Notes under the pieces: generated by a model | Database searches by the model: none | Told to the model about the DNA's origin: nothing | What the model saw: only the letters and a program-made list of their open reading frames with translations | Translations under genes and position numbers: made by a program | Part shown: positions 38,201 through 49,953 of the stretch, one piece after another | How the letters are laid out: every line of letters starts with the position of its first letter | Numbering within the stretch: the first letter of the stretch is position 1 | Assembly: GCA_010094045.1 (NCBI GenBank) | Contig: ML986743.1 | Span: forward strand, 1 to 64,000 | Direction: 5' to 3' | Length of the DNA: 64,000 nt | From: Lojkania enalia | Lineage: Eukaryota > Ascomycota > Dothideomycetes > Pleosporales

Positions 38201-39118
38201 CTGAGTATGAAGGCTAGAGGCCTTGCCTCATCGAGTCGCCAAGGAGACTGAAAGGTAGCTGCGCATGCATCAGACGAGCAAAGTGTCCGTGTTTGGAAGC
38301 TGATAGAAAAGACTGAGTTGATGGAGGCGGAGGCGAGGTGTTAATTAGTTGTAGCTGGTCGCGTACCCAGGATCTGGTGCCAGTTGGGTCCTGCTAAATA
38401 ATGAGCCAGCCTGTCAAATGCGAAAAACTCGTACAGCCTTACTGTCCGATACGCTATTTATTCTCCAGTCTGGTGTAATGGTAATATTTAATGATCCCCA
38501 CAATCGGAAAAATTTGCGCAAACTCTATGGCCAGTGTAGTTATAGTCGACTTCTTACTTGAGTTTCTATTTTCTATTTGCCACAACAGATAAGCTTGGGG
38601 AAATGTGAATATTAGTGGATCTTACAGAGGATTTCCAGTTCCTTCCTTCTCAAGGTAGATGAAGATGAATGGTGATTCTATAAATTATTTACGTTTTCTT
38701 GTTTATCCTCAGAGTTTGGCCGGTACCCTTTCTCTAGTTTTGCGGCAGCTTTTTTGTGCCCTCCTTTTCATAATCGTCCATTAATGCTAGCTACATTGAC
38801 GAACACGATAGGGCGTTGATCCCGGAATGGCCAACCTCAATGCTAGAGCGAGGTCCAAGACTGGACCTTGCGCGCTGCATCATCCTTAGGTAACGCGATA
38901 GGGGCAGCCTGAAGAATTAGGAGCATATTCTGAGAAAACTGTAGTAGATGCGTTCTCCCAAGGCGCACCCTTATTCCTTGCGTCTGTATCATCTTCACGT
39001 TCGCTATAGTATTTTAAGAAGATAGTCACTATAAATGCGGACCTAGCATATCTAAACTCAAACGTTGAGTTTCTTTTTCTTTATAAATATCGAGGTGCTG
39101 ATTCAGCGACATCTAAGT
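35292..39118. other. gene-poor AT-rich stretch, start of the repeat compartment
   Basis: The first 110 bases include the out-of-frame anchor-like sequence before the M24 gene. Beyond that I find no frame with a domain or a splice-supported model. Open frames at 36001-36267 and 36405-36764 are isolated and unsupported. The DNA looks like worn intergenic or old repeat sequence. Confidence 0.5.
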
Positions 39119-39322
39119 TGTTATGGGGATTTTTGGCTAGTCTGCCGAGCTGTATCAGATATCGACGTACGATATCACGGTCGATATCACGCCGGATATC
39201 ACGCTGGATATCAGCTGATATACCCCTTTTTCATGTACATAAATATGGCCCGCTGGCCATCTTCAATCAACCAGTTCAGCTCCTCATCTCCCTCCCTGAG
39301 ACAAGATTCGCCTCTCACCACA
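39119..39322. mobile_element. short LTR-like insertion, family A copy 1 (204 bp)
   Basis: Begins TGTTATGGGGAT and ends CTCTCACCACA, flanked by a perfect 5-bp duplication TAAGT (39114-39118 and 39323-39327). It contains five GATATC palindromes within about 65 bp. Copy 2 at 55216 is the same length and differs at about four positions, so insertion is recent. Frames translated through it (YHGRYHAGYHAGY) are spurious. Confidence 0.85.
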
Positions 39323-40309
39323 TAAGTTTATTACAAAGTATAGGGTCATCGCAGGCTAATGTTAGCTCTTGCCTACGTCCGTATAGGCATACTATACTAA
39401 TATTAGAGGAATAAGATCCTTTATTTTCGCGAATATAAACTGATGATTCTAGAAGTTTACCAGGACCGCAGGACTATCAATGACACTTTGCCCGATGCAT
39501 TCGAGCGAGCGCAGAAAGGGCGCAGCACAACCGATCCACTGAACATCCGTAGTGGTCGGGACCGTGTCCGGAAGAGCAATTAGAATTTTTCGGAGTCCAG
39601 AAGAGACACTGATGATGCTAAATGTAGAGTCGGTCAAATCTTCTTCATGCACTCTGCTTAGATACAGGCTGTGTGTACAAAGGAATCAGATGGGCAGTAT
39701 GAATACAACTGACGTGTAGGTACGCGGAAAAGCTTCACACATTGCTGGAGAATATGGTTCGAGAGACAAAATATGGATAGATGAGTACATGTTGGAAAGA
39801 TTGTGAACTTTTTAATCACGTGAATGAGCCTCTCGGTGAGACAAGTCTGAAAAATGTAGCGATATTCGACTTCTTGGGAGTGTAGCTGGTCTTGCCAACT
39901 GCATTTTCTTTGTAGGAGTACTAGCTAGCTTAGCCATAATTCAATCCATACGAAGATAGCACCAATGGAAAATTAATTCTACAATAATTTAATGTGTAAC
40001 TGACGAACGATTAATCTATAGTAGAAAACAAACGTAATATAAAAAAAGGGGTAAGTCAACCCCAATTAGGAACTCAAATTGGTGCCCTTCTACATAACTG
40101 CACACCATGATGTAACGCCGTCATCCTGTGGATTGAATTCACCCATGTCAGGAGTATTCGGAGCAGACTGAAAGTCCAGTCATCCCTAAAGCCATATCCA
40201 TCCCCTCAGAAATCCTCATCAAATCCAGAAGAGTAAACTGTTCGCTTTCAGCCGCGGAAGTAGCAGATGAATTATGGTATATGCCTGCAGCATTAAAGAG
40301 GAGTCAGAT
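39323..40309. other. gene-poor stretch
   Basis: AT-rich with no recognisable coding frame. The right end is the 3' side of the GTPase relic. Confidence 0.5.
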
Positions 40310-41459
40310 TCAAGGCCGAGCCCCTTTTAAGAGTTCGGTCCAAGAAGTAGAGGACTGGGGCTCAGGTTCGCGTCCCGAGATTTGCGGTGGATCGGATGAG
40401 CTCTTTTGGGTCGCGTTTGGGACTTCAGCTATGTCTAGGCCTTGAGAAGATTAGGCATGTCTTAGGCGGGTAGAAGATTCACCGTGACTTACCTCGGTTT
40501 GCAGAGTCGAGATTGATACTTTGGCGGGTCACTGATCCAGTCTTAAGCCAACGTTCGGTAGATGTTGTACTGATTGTACGCCCATGAGCAATTTCGTTGT
40601 AGATCTGAAGAGGATCGTTCGAAAAATCACTGTAGCATTTATGAATCATCCTTTTGGCACGTAGAGCCCGTTCTTCATCCCTTTTCTTGAGAAACAGTTT
40701 TTGCCAATGATCATTATCCCAAATAAGTCCATGGTGGAATGTCTTCGCTTTATGTAGGAGTAGAGATTGAAGTAGATCACTCTCACTCCAAGTAGCATAG
40801 CGCTTGGGCTTGCCATCGATCTCATCATCTTTCATATCCCACTTAGTTGTGACAATTGTGACATTAACCATGTATTCGTTACCGCAGAAGTGTTTCACCC
40901 ATATCAAGATTTTTCGCGCTGAGTGGCACGTACGTTGTCAAACGTATCGACGTATAGGAGACCGCGGAACTTGACATATGACTCGATTGTCGCCATGGCA
41001 GCCATGAGCATGGTGAAAATGTGCTAGTCGTCAAGATCATCGGCATCGAAGCTGGGCATGTCAAGGAAGAGGTACCTCTTTCCCTCTATGGCGGTAGGCA
41101 CAAGAGCAGTGTTCCGTGTACCTAGGGTATTTCAGCGCAAGGGCGGTGTATTCGGATTTTCTACAGCAAATGCATTATTATTCACCTGAATGAAGCGTCT
41201 ATGAGACGTAGATATCATGTCCGGTGACACCTTTGATGAAAGAGGATTTACCAACTCCTGTGGGACCAGTGACAATGATGAAGTCCGCTCCGGCGCTATT
41301 TCCACATTGAGTCTATTGGATTTTAAGATATCGTCATGACACCTACTATTTCTCAAGAAATCAGGCAGTTTTCTCAGTGACCGCATTGCATACCTTATCT
41401 AAAAATGCTTTCCAGCCACTCGCAAGAGATCCGAGGGGTGCAGTTACCGTTCCGTTCAT
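40310..41459 (-). pseudogene. P-loop GTPase (fungal G-domain protein), broken
   Basis: The gene model runs from ATG 41459 with introns at 41393-41313, 41185-41122 and 40492-40441, all with GT-AG ends. Domains in order: G1 P-loop GPTGVGKSS, an expected GHT-like region, G3-like FLDMPSFDADD (normally DTPGFD), the strand FRGLLYVDTFDN and G4-like VTTKWD. Two in-frame TAG stops interrupt it, at 41201-41199 (after DIYVS) and 41026-41024 (after DADDLDD). A one-base frame shift near 40912-40920 separates NVRATQREK from IWVKHFCGNEYM. Both TAG codons would be CAG before a C-to-T change. With three lesions it is unlikely to make a full protein. Relatives are AIG1-like fungal G-proteins of unknown role; the P-loop is still perfect. 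Confidence 0.8.
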
Positions 41460-41701
41460 CGTGTTTGGGACTGTAGCAGAGAATGGTACATACTGGACCG
41501 AAAAACTTTCGAGAGGCTCGTACAACAAGATCTGACTAGTCGCAGTTTAGCTTGATCATGCAAGGCTATGATGAGCGAAGGAGATTGAAATACTCCCCAA
41601 AGGACACAGTTCGTTCTTTCTAAATACTACAGCTCTGAACCAGCGTCCTATCATAAATCCATCTTATTCGTCGGTCACCTATACAATAGAACAGAGGGAC
41701 A
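41460..41701. other. short spacer before family B element
   Basis: No coding signal is seen. It may be the old promoter of the GTPase relic. Confidence 0.4.
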
Positions 41702-41851
41702 TGTCACATGCTTCTACTATCCTATTATAGTTGGTCTGTTTTTCAGGCCTATATAGTCTCGCCATTGCCAGCTTCTAGCGAGGCAGGCCACTTACCCTCC
41801 TTCAATACATCAATATTTGCCTCAGCAATTGATGCTCCCTGATACGCGACA
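41702..41851. mobile_element. short LTR-like insertion, family B copy 1 (150 bp)
   Basis: Begins TGTCACATGC and ends GATACGCGACA, flanked by a perfect 5-bp duplication GGACA (41697-41701 and 41852-41856). The ends match as an imperfect inverted repeat (TGTCAC/TGTCGC). It contains a TATATA motif. About 95% identical to copy 2 at 51161 and in the same orientation. Confidence 0.85.
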
Positions 41852-42369
41852 GGACAGGGGCTTAAGCGAACATAAGTTTTGAAGCATATTGCAGTATCCT
41901 AGTCTTTGCAGCAGCTGACCATACGATATGGAGGGCTGGAACAATATACAATTGGTTGGTGTGCCACGCCATAAGCTCCAATAACTCATTGGGTATGCAA
42001 TTTTATGCAGAGGATCGAGGGCCATCTTATCTATCAATCCACTATTAATTTCATAAAGTTAGCGTCAGCTATCGGGATATCGCAATATAGCCTATAATAA
42101 CAGAGTTTTCGAGGTATATCCCCATCCCACTTCCTACCTGGAATCTCACTGTGCAAAACTCAAGCTAAGCAACGAGATCTAATTATCATTCTAGTGTTTT
42201 GCAATACTTCTACCTTGATATCGTTCGATTGTACGTGCTTGATGGACTTAGGCTAGACGAAGTGCAGGCAGATATAGGGCAAAGAGAACTAGGACTTAAA
42301 TTGACGTATGTAATAGTTATAAAGAGGCCCACAGCTCACTCACGAATATTTTAGCACTGCGGAATGGAA

Positions 42370-43770
42370 ATTTGGATTGAAAGCATTGGGCATTTACAAA
42401 AATAACTCCCAAGCCGACGTTGACTTCATCCTGACAAAATTGGAGAGAATGGGTGTGAACTCGATCAATTTCTAATTCTCTCTGACGGAATACTTCTCGA
42501 TATTCGCGAAGTAAAGTGATACTGCAAGCGAAAAGGACCTTCTACAACCAGGCGCGGGCGGCAGCGCGCACGGCATCTCATATTCGTTCCTCTACCGTTC
42601 ACCTTTAGTAGTCTTGGTGATTTGAAGGTTTTCGAAGGCTTTCAGAGATTCCTATGGTATGCAAGTGTGTATTTCAATAGCTGCTTCGATACCGGCATAT
42701 GGACGACGGACGAGCGCGGTATCTATGGTCGAAGCGAAATGCTCATATCTGGTCTATCGAACCTTAGTAGGCTGCACACCATGCTGTGTGACGCCTTGAA
42801 ACATTTGAGAAGAGGGGACCACGACAGGTGGTGGGCCAGAGTACGGATCGCATCTAATCTCCATAGATTCGTTGTGCAGACCCACCACCATCAGCAGTTT
42901 CCTGACCTCGCCGTTTCACTGCCGTTTAAGAGACACGGGAAGCCCGATATTCGCGCCTTGATTGCAAAAGACCTCTATGGCTTGGCTAGATTGGATCTAC
43001 CATACAATGATCCAAGAAGGAACATGTGTCAGGAACTAATCAACCTACCCTTGGACTCGGCAGGTCATTTGTATCTCGCATTCGATGCTTTTTGTCGGCA
43101 CTTGTGAATGGCTAGACCAGCTGGAAACGACTATATTAGGGCCTAATATTCGTACAACCAAGCCAGTTTGCCTCGCGTGGAGCTGGGGAATTTCTATGAA
43201 TTGTACAAGGGAAAGATGCACGCTGAGATCAGCTCAATTCTTCGGCAGGTAGATGCAAGATTCACTGTCTTCGACCACGCGAGAATGTTTGTGGCATACT
43301 GCTATCAGATATCTTTTGCAAGAAGGACGATACAATGAAGTGGAAGCAATCAGCAATGTCTTGGTTTCCTCTCTAATGCAACTTGAGGATCCGTCGGAAC
43401 TCTAAGGCAGCGCCAATTGAACGTTGATATTTCGCTGATGTTCTTTCTGCTTGGATCAGCGCTGAACTCGCTGGGAAAGTCTCTAGAAGCGATCAATACT
43501 TTTTTAACATGCGTGGATATACGGAGTATTTTAGTTCCTAACAATGTCTAGGATCCAACGATTGCCTTTGCGTTGGAGAGTTTGGGAAATCTGGTGAGTC
43601 GGATGGGCGACTTCCCAATAACAGAAAAATGAAAAAAGTGGCTTCATGCAATATATTCTGCCATGAAGATGAATGATTTGACGAACTAGCTTCGATATTC
43701 CAGCGACGCAGGTCCGCGGGAATGGATACGGAAGAAGGCGAGAAGCAAACTCCATGATTTCAGCTAGAAT
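42370..43770 (+). pseudogene. large fungal protein relic with C-terminal TPR-like repeats
   Basis: Conserved-looking pieces lie in order in changing frames. They are NNSQADVDFILTKLERMGVN, DLLQPGAGGSAHGISYSF, then an open frame of 161 codons (42622-43104), then EWLDQLETTILGPNI, RYLLQEGRYNEVEAI and SALNSLGKSLEAINTFLTC with LESLGNLVSRMGDF, which resemble TPR helices. In-frame stops are TAA at 42473 and 42512 and TAG at 43549, each where CAA or CAG would fit; frame shifts occur near 42610 and 43107. I do not recognise the N-terminal family. The ordered fragments show that this was once one protein of more than 400 residues. Confidence 0.6.
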
Positions 43771-45559
43771 GATGGCTGATGTTAGGGCTTTCCTTTTGCT
43801 TTCCTAGAAATGAATGTGTTCCCTGCTCTCCTAGATAGGCTTAAACACTCAATTTGTTTGTGCTTTCACTGCGTGTTCTGATTCGGGCGAGTCCGCATTA
43901 TTTAACCATCCATCTAGGAGAATGCATTTCATCCGATCGCTACTGACAACAAAGGAGCCTCTATCCACCTTCAGCCGCAATCCACTAGTCCTAATTCTCT
44001 GCTTGTCTTCTCACTCTTACATTAACTGGTGGAAACGATCATTGTAGCTTTTCGGTCTATCAACACCACTATGTCTGGGCCGTCTTCACAAGCTGTAAAA
44101 TTGCATTTCTTGTGGATCAATACATTGTCAGTAGCCTGCTATACGGGCTTCCAATTTTTGCAACTTCGAGACTTTGCCTCCCTATGCGTCTCAAAATTAC
44201 ATATCCGCTTTAGAATAATTCCAAGCGCGTTAGCTTTTACCTTGTATATCTAGTAAAGCGTCCTATCCTGGATTCTAGCATTTGACCTGCAATAAGCTCC
44301 TCCTTTATTATTGTGGAACTTATGGGTCGGCTATCCACTTCACTTACGATAGTAAAAGCGAGTGCCCAATTATGTCATGTTTGAAATCGCTTATGGAACA
44401 TGAGCTGGAATAATGAATTTGTCAAATTATTAAAGTATGTTTATATCGATTAAAGTCTTCCCAAGTTGGTATTCACTTGTAATAGGACTGTGGTTTAGTG
44501 GTACTACGCACCTAAGTTACGTTATAAAGCCCTTTAGTTCAGAAACCAAATTCAGTCTCTAGACGATTGTAAGGATAAGCCGTATTTCCGCACTTAGTAG
44601 CATCGGGCGGGTGCGGTATAGCACTATGCGCCAATCTCTATTCGGCCCAGTTCTGTGCCTAAGCCTCACTAAGGCGTACAGGCTCTCCCTTAGCAATAGT
44701 GTGAACGATTCTAGTACTTGAGGACAGTATAACAAGTCGCTGCTGATCTGGTACACCATATTGAGTATCAGTTCTTCTAGTCGCAGCCACATCTCTAGTA
44801 ATAGTAGGATTCATCAACTTCCAGTTTTCCAATTCCTGATTCCCGATTCCCAATTCAGGCTACCAACCTTAGCAGAGTGTGTACCTAAATCTCAAAAATC
44901 AAAAACGAAATCTCGAGCTTGGGGCACTCTCTAATCTAGAGCGTTACCAGGTAAGATCTTCTATAGATGTATCGCATACTTCCTAGTGTTGTGGTGTATC
45001 CTTGACCACATCTGTTCCTATTCCGGCACGGCATACGACGCCATACCATGGCGTGGGATGCATAAATTAGACAGATATCATGAATTTTCAGTTTTAGCAC
45101 GATATCTTCACATCTTTTTTACCTCATCTTGTTGTTCAACATTAAGAACAGTAGACTTCATGAAGAAATAGCCCAAATGACACAGGAGCCTCTCTATGTC
45201 TCTCTGTTTAATGCCGCCGAGTCTTACGAGAAGGAAGGCGTATGGCGAATGATACGCTTATTGAGGCAGTAAATCCCTTTTACCTTCTCTCTTGTGCGAA
45301 GTTGACACGTTCAGATTTGCTGTAAATCTTCCTTCTCCAGCGAAAGAGATCGAAGGCACAGAATTTGGGTAGCAAGATCATGGTTTGAACATCACTTAAA
45401 GAGAAAAATCAAATTCGTCGCGTTGTGAAACTCAGACTGTAACATAAATATAATCGGAAAGAAGTAGAAGTGGTCAGAACCGTGAGGAAGTTGACTATCG
45501 CATATCTTTGGAATAGACACTGATCGATGTTACAGTGTACTAGGGGCCTATCCAAAACG
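43771..45559. other. gene-poor stretch
   Basis: AT-rich with no gene seen. A possible worn tRNA-like sequence is listed separately. Confidence 0.5.
44485..44557 (+). pseudogene. possible tRNA relic
   Basis: The string GTGGTTTAGTGGTA at the start is identical to the A-box region of the tRNA-Ala at 61393. GACTG near the start can pair with CAGTC near the end, at tRNA spacing. The B box is not recognisable, and no clean anticodon stem forms. It could be a mutated tRNA copy or chance. Confidence 0.25.
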
Positions 45560-47003
45560 AAGAGCGATCAACGAAAGCAGGGCTCAAGCCTGTGACCTTC
45601 GTAGTAGATGCTGAAAACGTTCTCTTCTTCCTATGAAACTGTGGCAAGAATGTCTATGAACATCCCCCAGTGATGGTGCAACTAACATTCTGGCTGTATC
45701 TTCCTTCCTCTGGGGTCTACGGACCATAGAGGTGGTCGAGTCCAGTTCCCATCAAGGCCCCAATTAAGGCCTATACTCTAGAGAAATCAAGCCGAGCCTT
45801 TCGAGAGACCCGAAAGGCATACTACACAAGATGAAGATACACCTACGAAACCGGAAATTCAAGCATGAGGACGAAGGTAAGGCGTAAGATTCCCCAAGGG
45901 GGCAAATGTAGTCCTTACTAAGATAACTATAAACAGGATGTATATCACTTTGAATAAAGGGGTCGACCCAAATAAACGACTCATATGTCCCATTCGCACT
46001 TTTCTTGCCCTCGCCGATGACATTTTTGTTAGTCGGAAGACCCTCGAGAACTTCGAAGATCGCCCAAATTAGGCTTCTGGGAACTCCGGAGTGTTTCTCG
46101 TCTAGGAGGATAAGAAGTGTTTACCCATTCTGCGAAAACTTGGAAAAAAAACAAGAATTTCATATATAACAATCTATGCTACTACGTCAATTCTCGGTTA
46201 TCTTAAGACCTTATGTTGGGAGTGTGGGTGTAAGGATGCAATTAACTGTTACTCATTCCAACGTGGTTTCGCAAATAGAATGGAAGACAGTATTACATCA
46301 ATAATCTAATATATTTCATAGAAAAGGTGTCCGCAGGCAAAAGCAGTAGGCCTTCGATCGTAGAGGTGACATAACTTGGCACTCCTACGCGATCACCACA
46401 ATTAGAGGTGATGCGCAGGCTCTAATCAAACATATGGAAGAATATAAAAACTACATTAATTTCGTGAGGAGCATTGCCTACGATCGCGATGTGAACGCAC
46501 CAAAGCCGCCATCATCGACACTAGGTCCGCAACCTCTTCTTACTAAGGGGACCCTCAAATTTTACGCCAATAAGTAACCGAAGTGTCTCCAACAATACAT
46601 AATAAAGAAAGCTCGGAAAGATCGCTTCAACAGGGAATGAGAGGAATACTATCAGAGAGATGCATGTGACGGCTTTCCCTCATACGTGACTATGAATGAT
46701 GCGTCCGAAGATGCCAACAAGAACGGTGGGAATAGCAGTTTCGGCATACCGAGCGAAGATTTCGTCCGTTCAAAAGCGTTATCTGGATTCAAACATATGC
46801 TAATGTACAATATTCCTCAGGTACGAGTCATCAAAGGTCGTTGGTCTGAGCAATACGTCTCTTTCACACAAAGCATTCGACCGTTAATGGAAATTGCGAA
46901 CCCCGAACCTTATCGCGCCCCACACCCGCACCTAGTCAAGCCTCGTAACAAGAAGGGGGTTGTATATACTACACGGATGATCTTGCAAAGAACCACAAAA
47001 TAG
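45560..47003 (+). pseudogene. DUF3435 (FluG-like, tyrosine-recombinase-related) relic
   Basis: Pieces in order across frames: VVESSSHQGPN, then SRDPKGILHKMKIHLRNRKF (about 45780-45860), then CPIRTFLALADDIFVSRKTL (about 45985-46045), then a longer run ending in the open frame 46686-47003. The first three recall the DUF3435 pattern of VESS, RNxKGxxxxxxxxLRNRK and CPVxLFLALALADxxF. The last block is in one frame from about 46390, broken by a TAA (CAA would fit) after KFYANK and a TGA after RFNRE. Intact members of this family are recombinase-like proteins in many ascomycete genomes, often with mobile elements. Family assignment rests on short matches remembered from the family and is uncertain. 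Confidence 0.4.
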
Positions 47004-47412
47004 GTTCTGGTTTACATATATTCGATCTGGCGGCAAGCTAAGTTGTTGGATTAAAGTATCTTGTCTTCTTTTCTCCTTCATATGCAATTATCGACTCGGC
47101 TAACTATGCATTTCCTCATTTCATTACACTGGTTTTGCTCGGCTTACGCATATACTTTATCGGGCTTCAATGTAGCCGTGGCCACGGATGGCATCTGTGA
47201 CGAACAACGTAGACGACGCAAATCTGGCCGGAGGCCAAAAGATGAATGTGGCCGTGACATTCGGATATCGTATCCGCGATAAGGCATAATAGTTCAAAGG
47301 CAATGCTTGCTAAAGCATCTTTTCAGGACAATAATCTTACGACCCTCGCAGTGTGAAGATCATTTTATCTTGAAGCCAATATAGAACACATTCATCCAGG
47401 TATCAATCTATT
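47004..47412. other. spacer between the recombinase-like relic and the HET gene
   Basis: About 400 bp, holding the 3' side of the minus-strand HET gene. No gene is seen. Confidence 0.5.
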
Positions 47413-49953
47413 TTAGTCTAGTTTAATCAACATCGAAGTAGGATTCGCCGCAATCCAAGCATCTTCATGGATCACTCCTACACCCACACGATATGCCACA
47501 TCTCCTTTCCATCGAATATGCATAACATTGAGATAGCACCAGCCCTTCTTCTCGTAGACTTCTTCGTCAAAGAGTGTCAAAGATCGCGCCAAAGTATGCG
47601 ATCTTGACAGCAACATGAAATGAAGCATGTGCACTTCCTCAGCCCACCACCCAACTGCGTCCTTTTCCACCAAGATGGATCCTGCTGCATTACCGTGCCC
47701 GTCAAAGATGATGCAGTTGCGATAGCCCTCGAAAGCATTGCCGCCATAACTATGCATATTGTAGTAGTCACCACTTATCTCGAACCAGGCAGTAGTCGTC
47801 CAGCAAGCTAGATGCTGCGAAGGGGACCAATGACCGTCTGACAAAACTAGCTGACCCCGAGGCCGCATAATCTTTGCAAAGTCCGCAGGCAGCTCACCAG
47901 CTCGTACTTCCTTTTTGTCGGCGTCAAGCGGATCAAACATCTCGTCATAAGCACCCGGCGTGTCCAGCTTCACAGGCCCTACATTCATATCGTCGTCGAC
48001 AATGAACCAGTCCGCTTCGCCATACACCAAGCCTTCGAATAAATACGCGTACAGAATGGGCCCCATCCAGCCCGCCCATGTCCAGCTAGGGAATGGCATT
48101 ATCTCTCTCTCACCTTTCTGGATGAATCTTCTAGTTCGGAGTCCTGCATTCATCCAGAGCAAGCCCTCATGGAAGAATCGCTCCGGGATTCCAGCGATGA
48201 AGTCTGTCTTCAAAGTCCTTCTCAAAATTCCCATGGTTCCCTGAAACGCATTCACCACGTCCCCAGGGTCTGTCATGTCGCGTCGCGAGTATTGATCGAA
48301 CAACCGCTTATAGGTGGTAATCGCTTGAATCGAATTCTGCACCGGGCTTCGACTTAGCCACGTTGAGATATGTTGTGAGCCAGGTAGATGCGTGCCGATG
48401 CTGCAAGGGTTCCACAGGTTGGAGAATGCGTATACGGAAGTCGTACTGAGAATCAACTCGCTTACCGTGTCTTCGCAGAATACCGCGCAGGAACATTGGA
48501 AGTAGAGTTGAAGCTCGGTGAAGAAGAGTTTGCGGCGGGAGAGGCGATGTTCTTGGAAAGTCCATGCACGGTTGTCCCATCTGCTATACCTCACAGCCGT
48601 ATCGACTGAGGCGAAAGGCACGGTCAGAATCATTCCTTTGATTTCTTCTCGAAGTTGTGTGCATATCCGTGATCCTGAACGATACCTATAAAGTGAAGAT
48701 TCAGTTAGTACATAATTCTAGCTAAAGGAAAAAGCGCCCCTTTAGACTGAACTTTACCCTCTAGTATCTTGCTTAGGACATAATACTTAGTTAAAAGAGT
48801 GTTTGTATAGAGATGTACTAGTTATTTGATATAGGAAATTGGAAACGGGACTTGTACTCTGATCTTACCCAGGAAGGCCTCCAAATTCGCTTTCGTACTT
48901 GCCAATGCGGAAACCATCAAGACCTAGATATATCTCGTTCAATGGTTGAGGATGTGCGCATATGATCGTAAGAATCGCAGCCCCGTAAACGAGATCCATC
49001 TGTCCGATTTGGGATTGCTTATATTCTTCATCATCTTGAACAATACAGAGCGCGTCTACCCACAAGTAATGTTCGCCAAATTCGCGTGTGAAGGCAATAG
49101 CGTCCTGCACGATTAAGGAGAGATCCTTCAGCCGTGGCGTCAGTGCATAGGGTTGGAGAAGCTCATGATATACCGCTTTTGTCGTCTGAAAACTCGCCGA
49201 ACCATTGGTGGGCCAGCAATAACTCAGTGCCAAGTATCGAGCAGCCTCTGGCAGTGAGCGAAGGCAAAGCTCATGAACGTCAATTACGAGGAGATTCTCC
49301 GGGTGTTGATCTGGTACAGCTGTTTCTGGATCCTGGGATGGGACTTCGCATGCCTTTCCATGCCGCGATTCACATGTGGCCAACCATCTCTTGGCCAGAT
49401 CAATGTCAATTCTATTCGGCTTTACTGTTCGGCCGGAGAAAATTGACGAGCCCTCGAGCTGAATTTCGCCAGCGTGATGCATATATTCTGATATTTTCGC
49501 TTTCGGGTGGAGGCCAATTCCGATCCTATATCCGTCCTCATGTTCTCCAACAGGGTCGTCGGCTGTGATTTGGCTAGCGAACTTGTAGCTATAGATTAAG
49601 CACTGCGTTCCGAACTGATCTCGTTCACTCAGTTCTAGGAACCAGTCTGGAGTGTGCCATTCGCGCCGCGAGCTCCGATGTGTGACAGCGTCAAATACAA
49701 GCCGACAGAATGCGCATTGGGTTCTTTTGGAGTAGATCTCATGGAGGCTTCCAAGGTTCAAGGCCGAGGAATTTGGTTGTACGAAACCGAGGGCGTTGCG
49801 CTGGACGGCAACTTCTTGGGTGAAGTAGATTGAGATGTTTACCTTGCTGCAGGTATCGCAAAGCATCGGGCTTTCAGTACCTGAGTCGAAACAACAAAAT
49901 ATTGAAAGTTCCCGTGGAAGGCTGGAGTTATTGGCAGCGAAAGCAGGTTGCAA
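47413..49953 (-). CDS. HET-domain (heterokaryon incompatibility) protein
   Basis: Two exons (49953-48869 and 48685-47413) encode 785 residues. A 183-bp AT-rich intron (donor GTAAGATC, acceptor TTTATAG) links GGLPG to YRSGSRICTQLREEIKG, which is the normal run-on of HET proteins. The N terminus has two Cys pairs (CDTC, CAFC). The HET domain follows (YLALSYCWP, LWVDALCIVQDDEE, MDLVYGAAILTI), then the conserved SRWDNRAWTFQEHRLSRR stretch and a long C-terminal region (FPSWTWAGWMGP). HET proteins act in non-self recognition and cell death after hyphal fusion; many of the thousands of paralogues have no tested role. CWP replaces the usual CWG at the first motif. There is no stop in either exon, so it appears intact although surrounded by relics. 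Confidence 0.9.

Noticed and set aside
39065..39414. Overlapping ORFs of 86-98 codons with HAGYHAGY repeats, and similar ORFs at 55174-55548
   Set aside because: They read through the family A insertion and its GATATC cluster; the similarity between them is explained by the repeat, not by a gene.
48865..48868. HET gene as two separate genes
   Set aside because: The GTAAGA...TATAG intron joins both frames and restores the conserved sequence between the HET domain and the WTFQE region.
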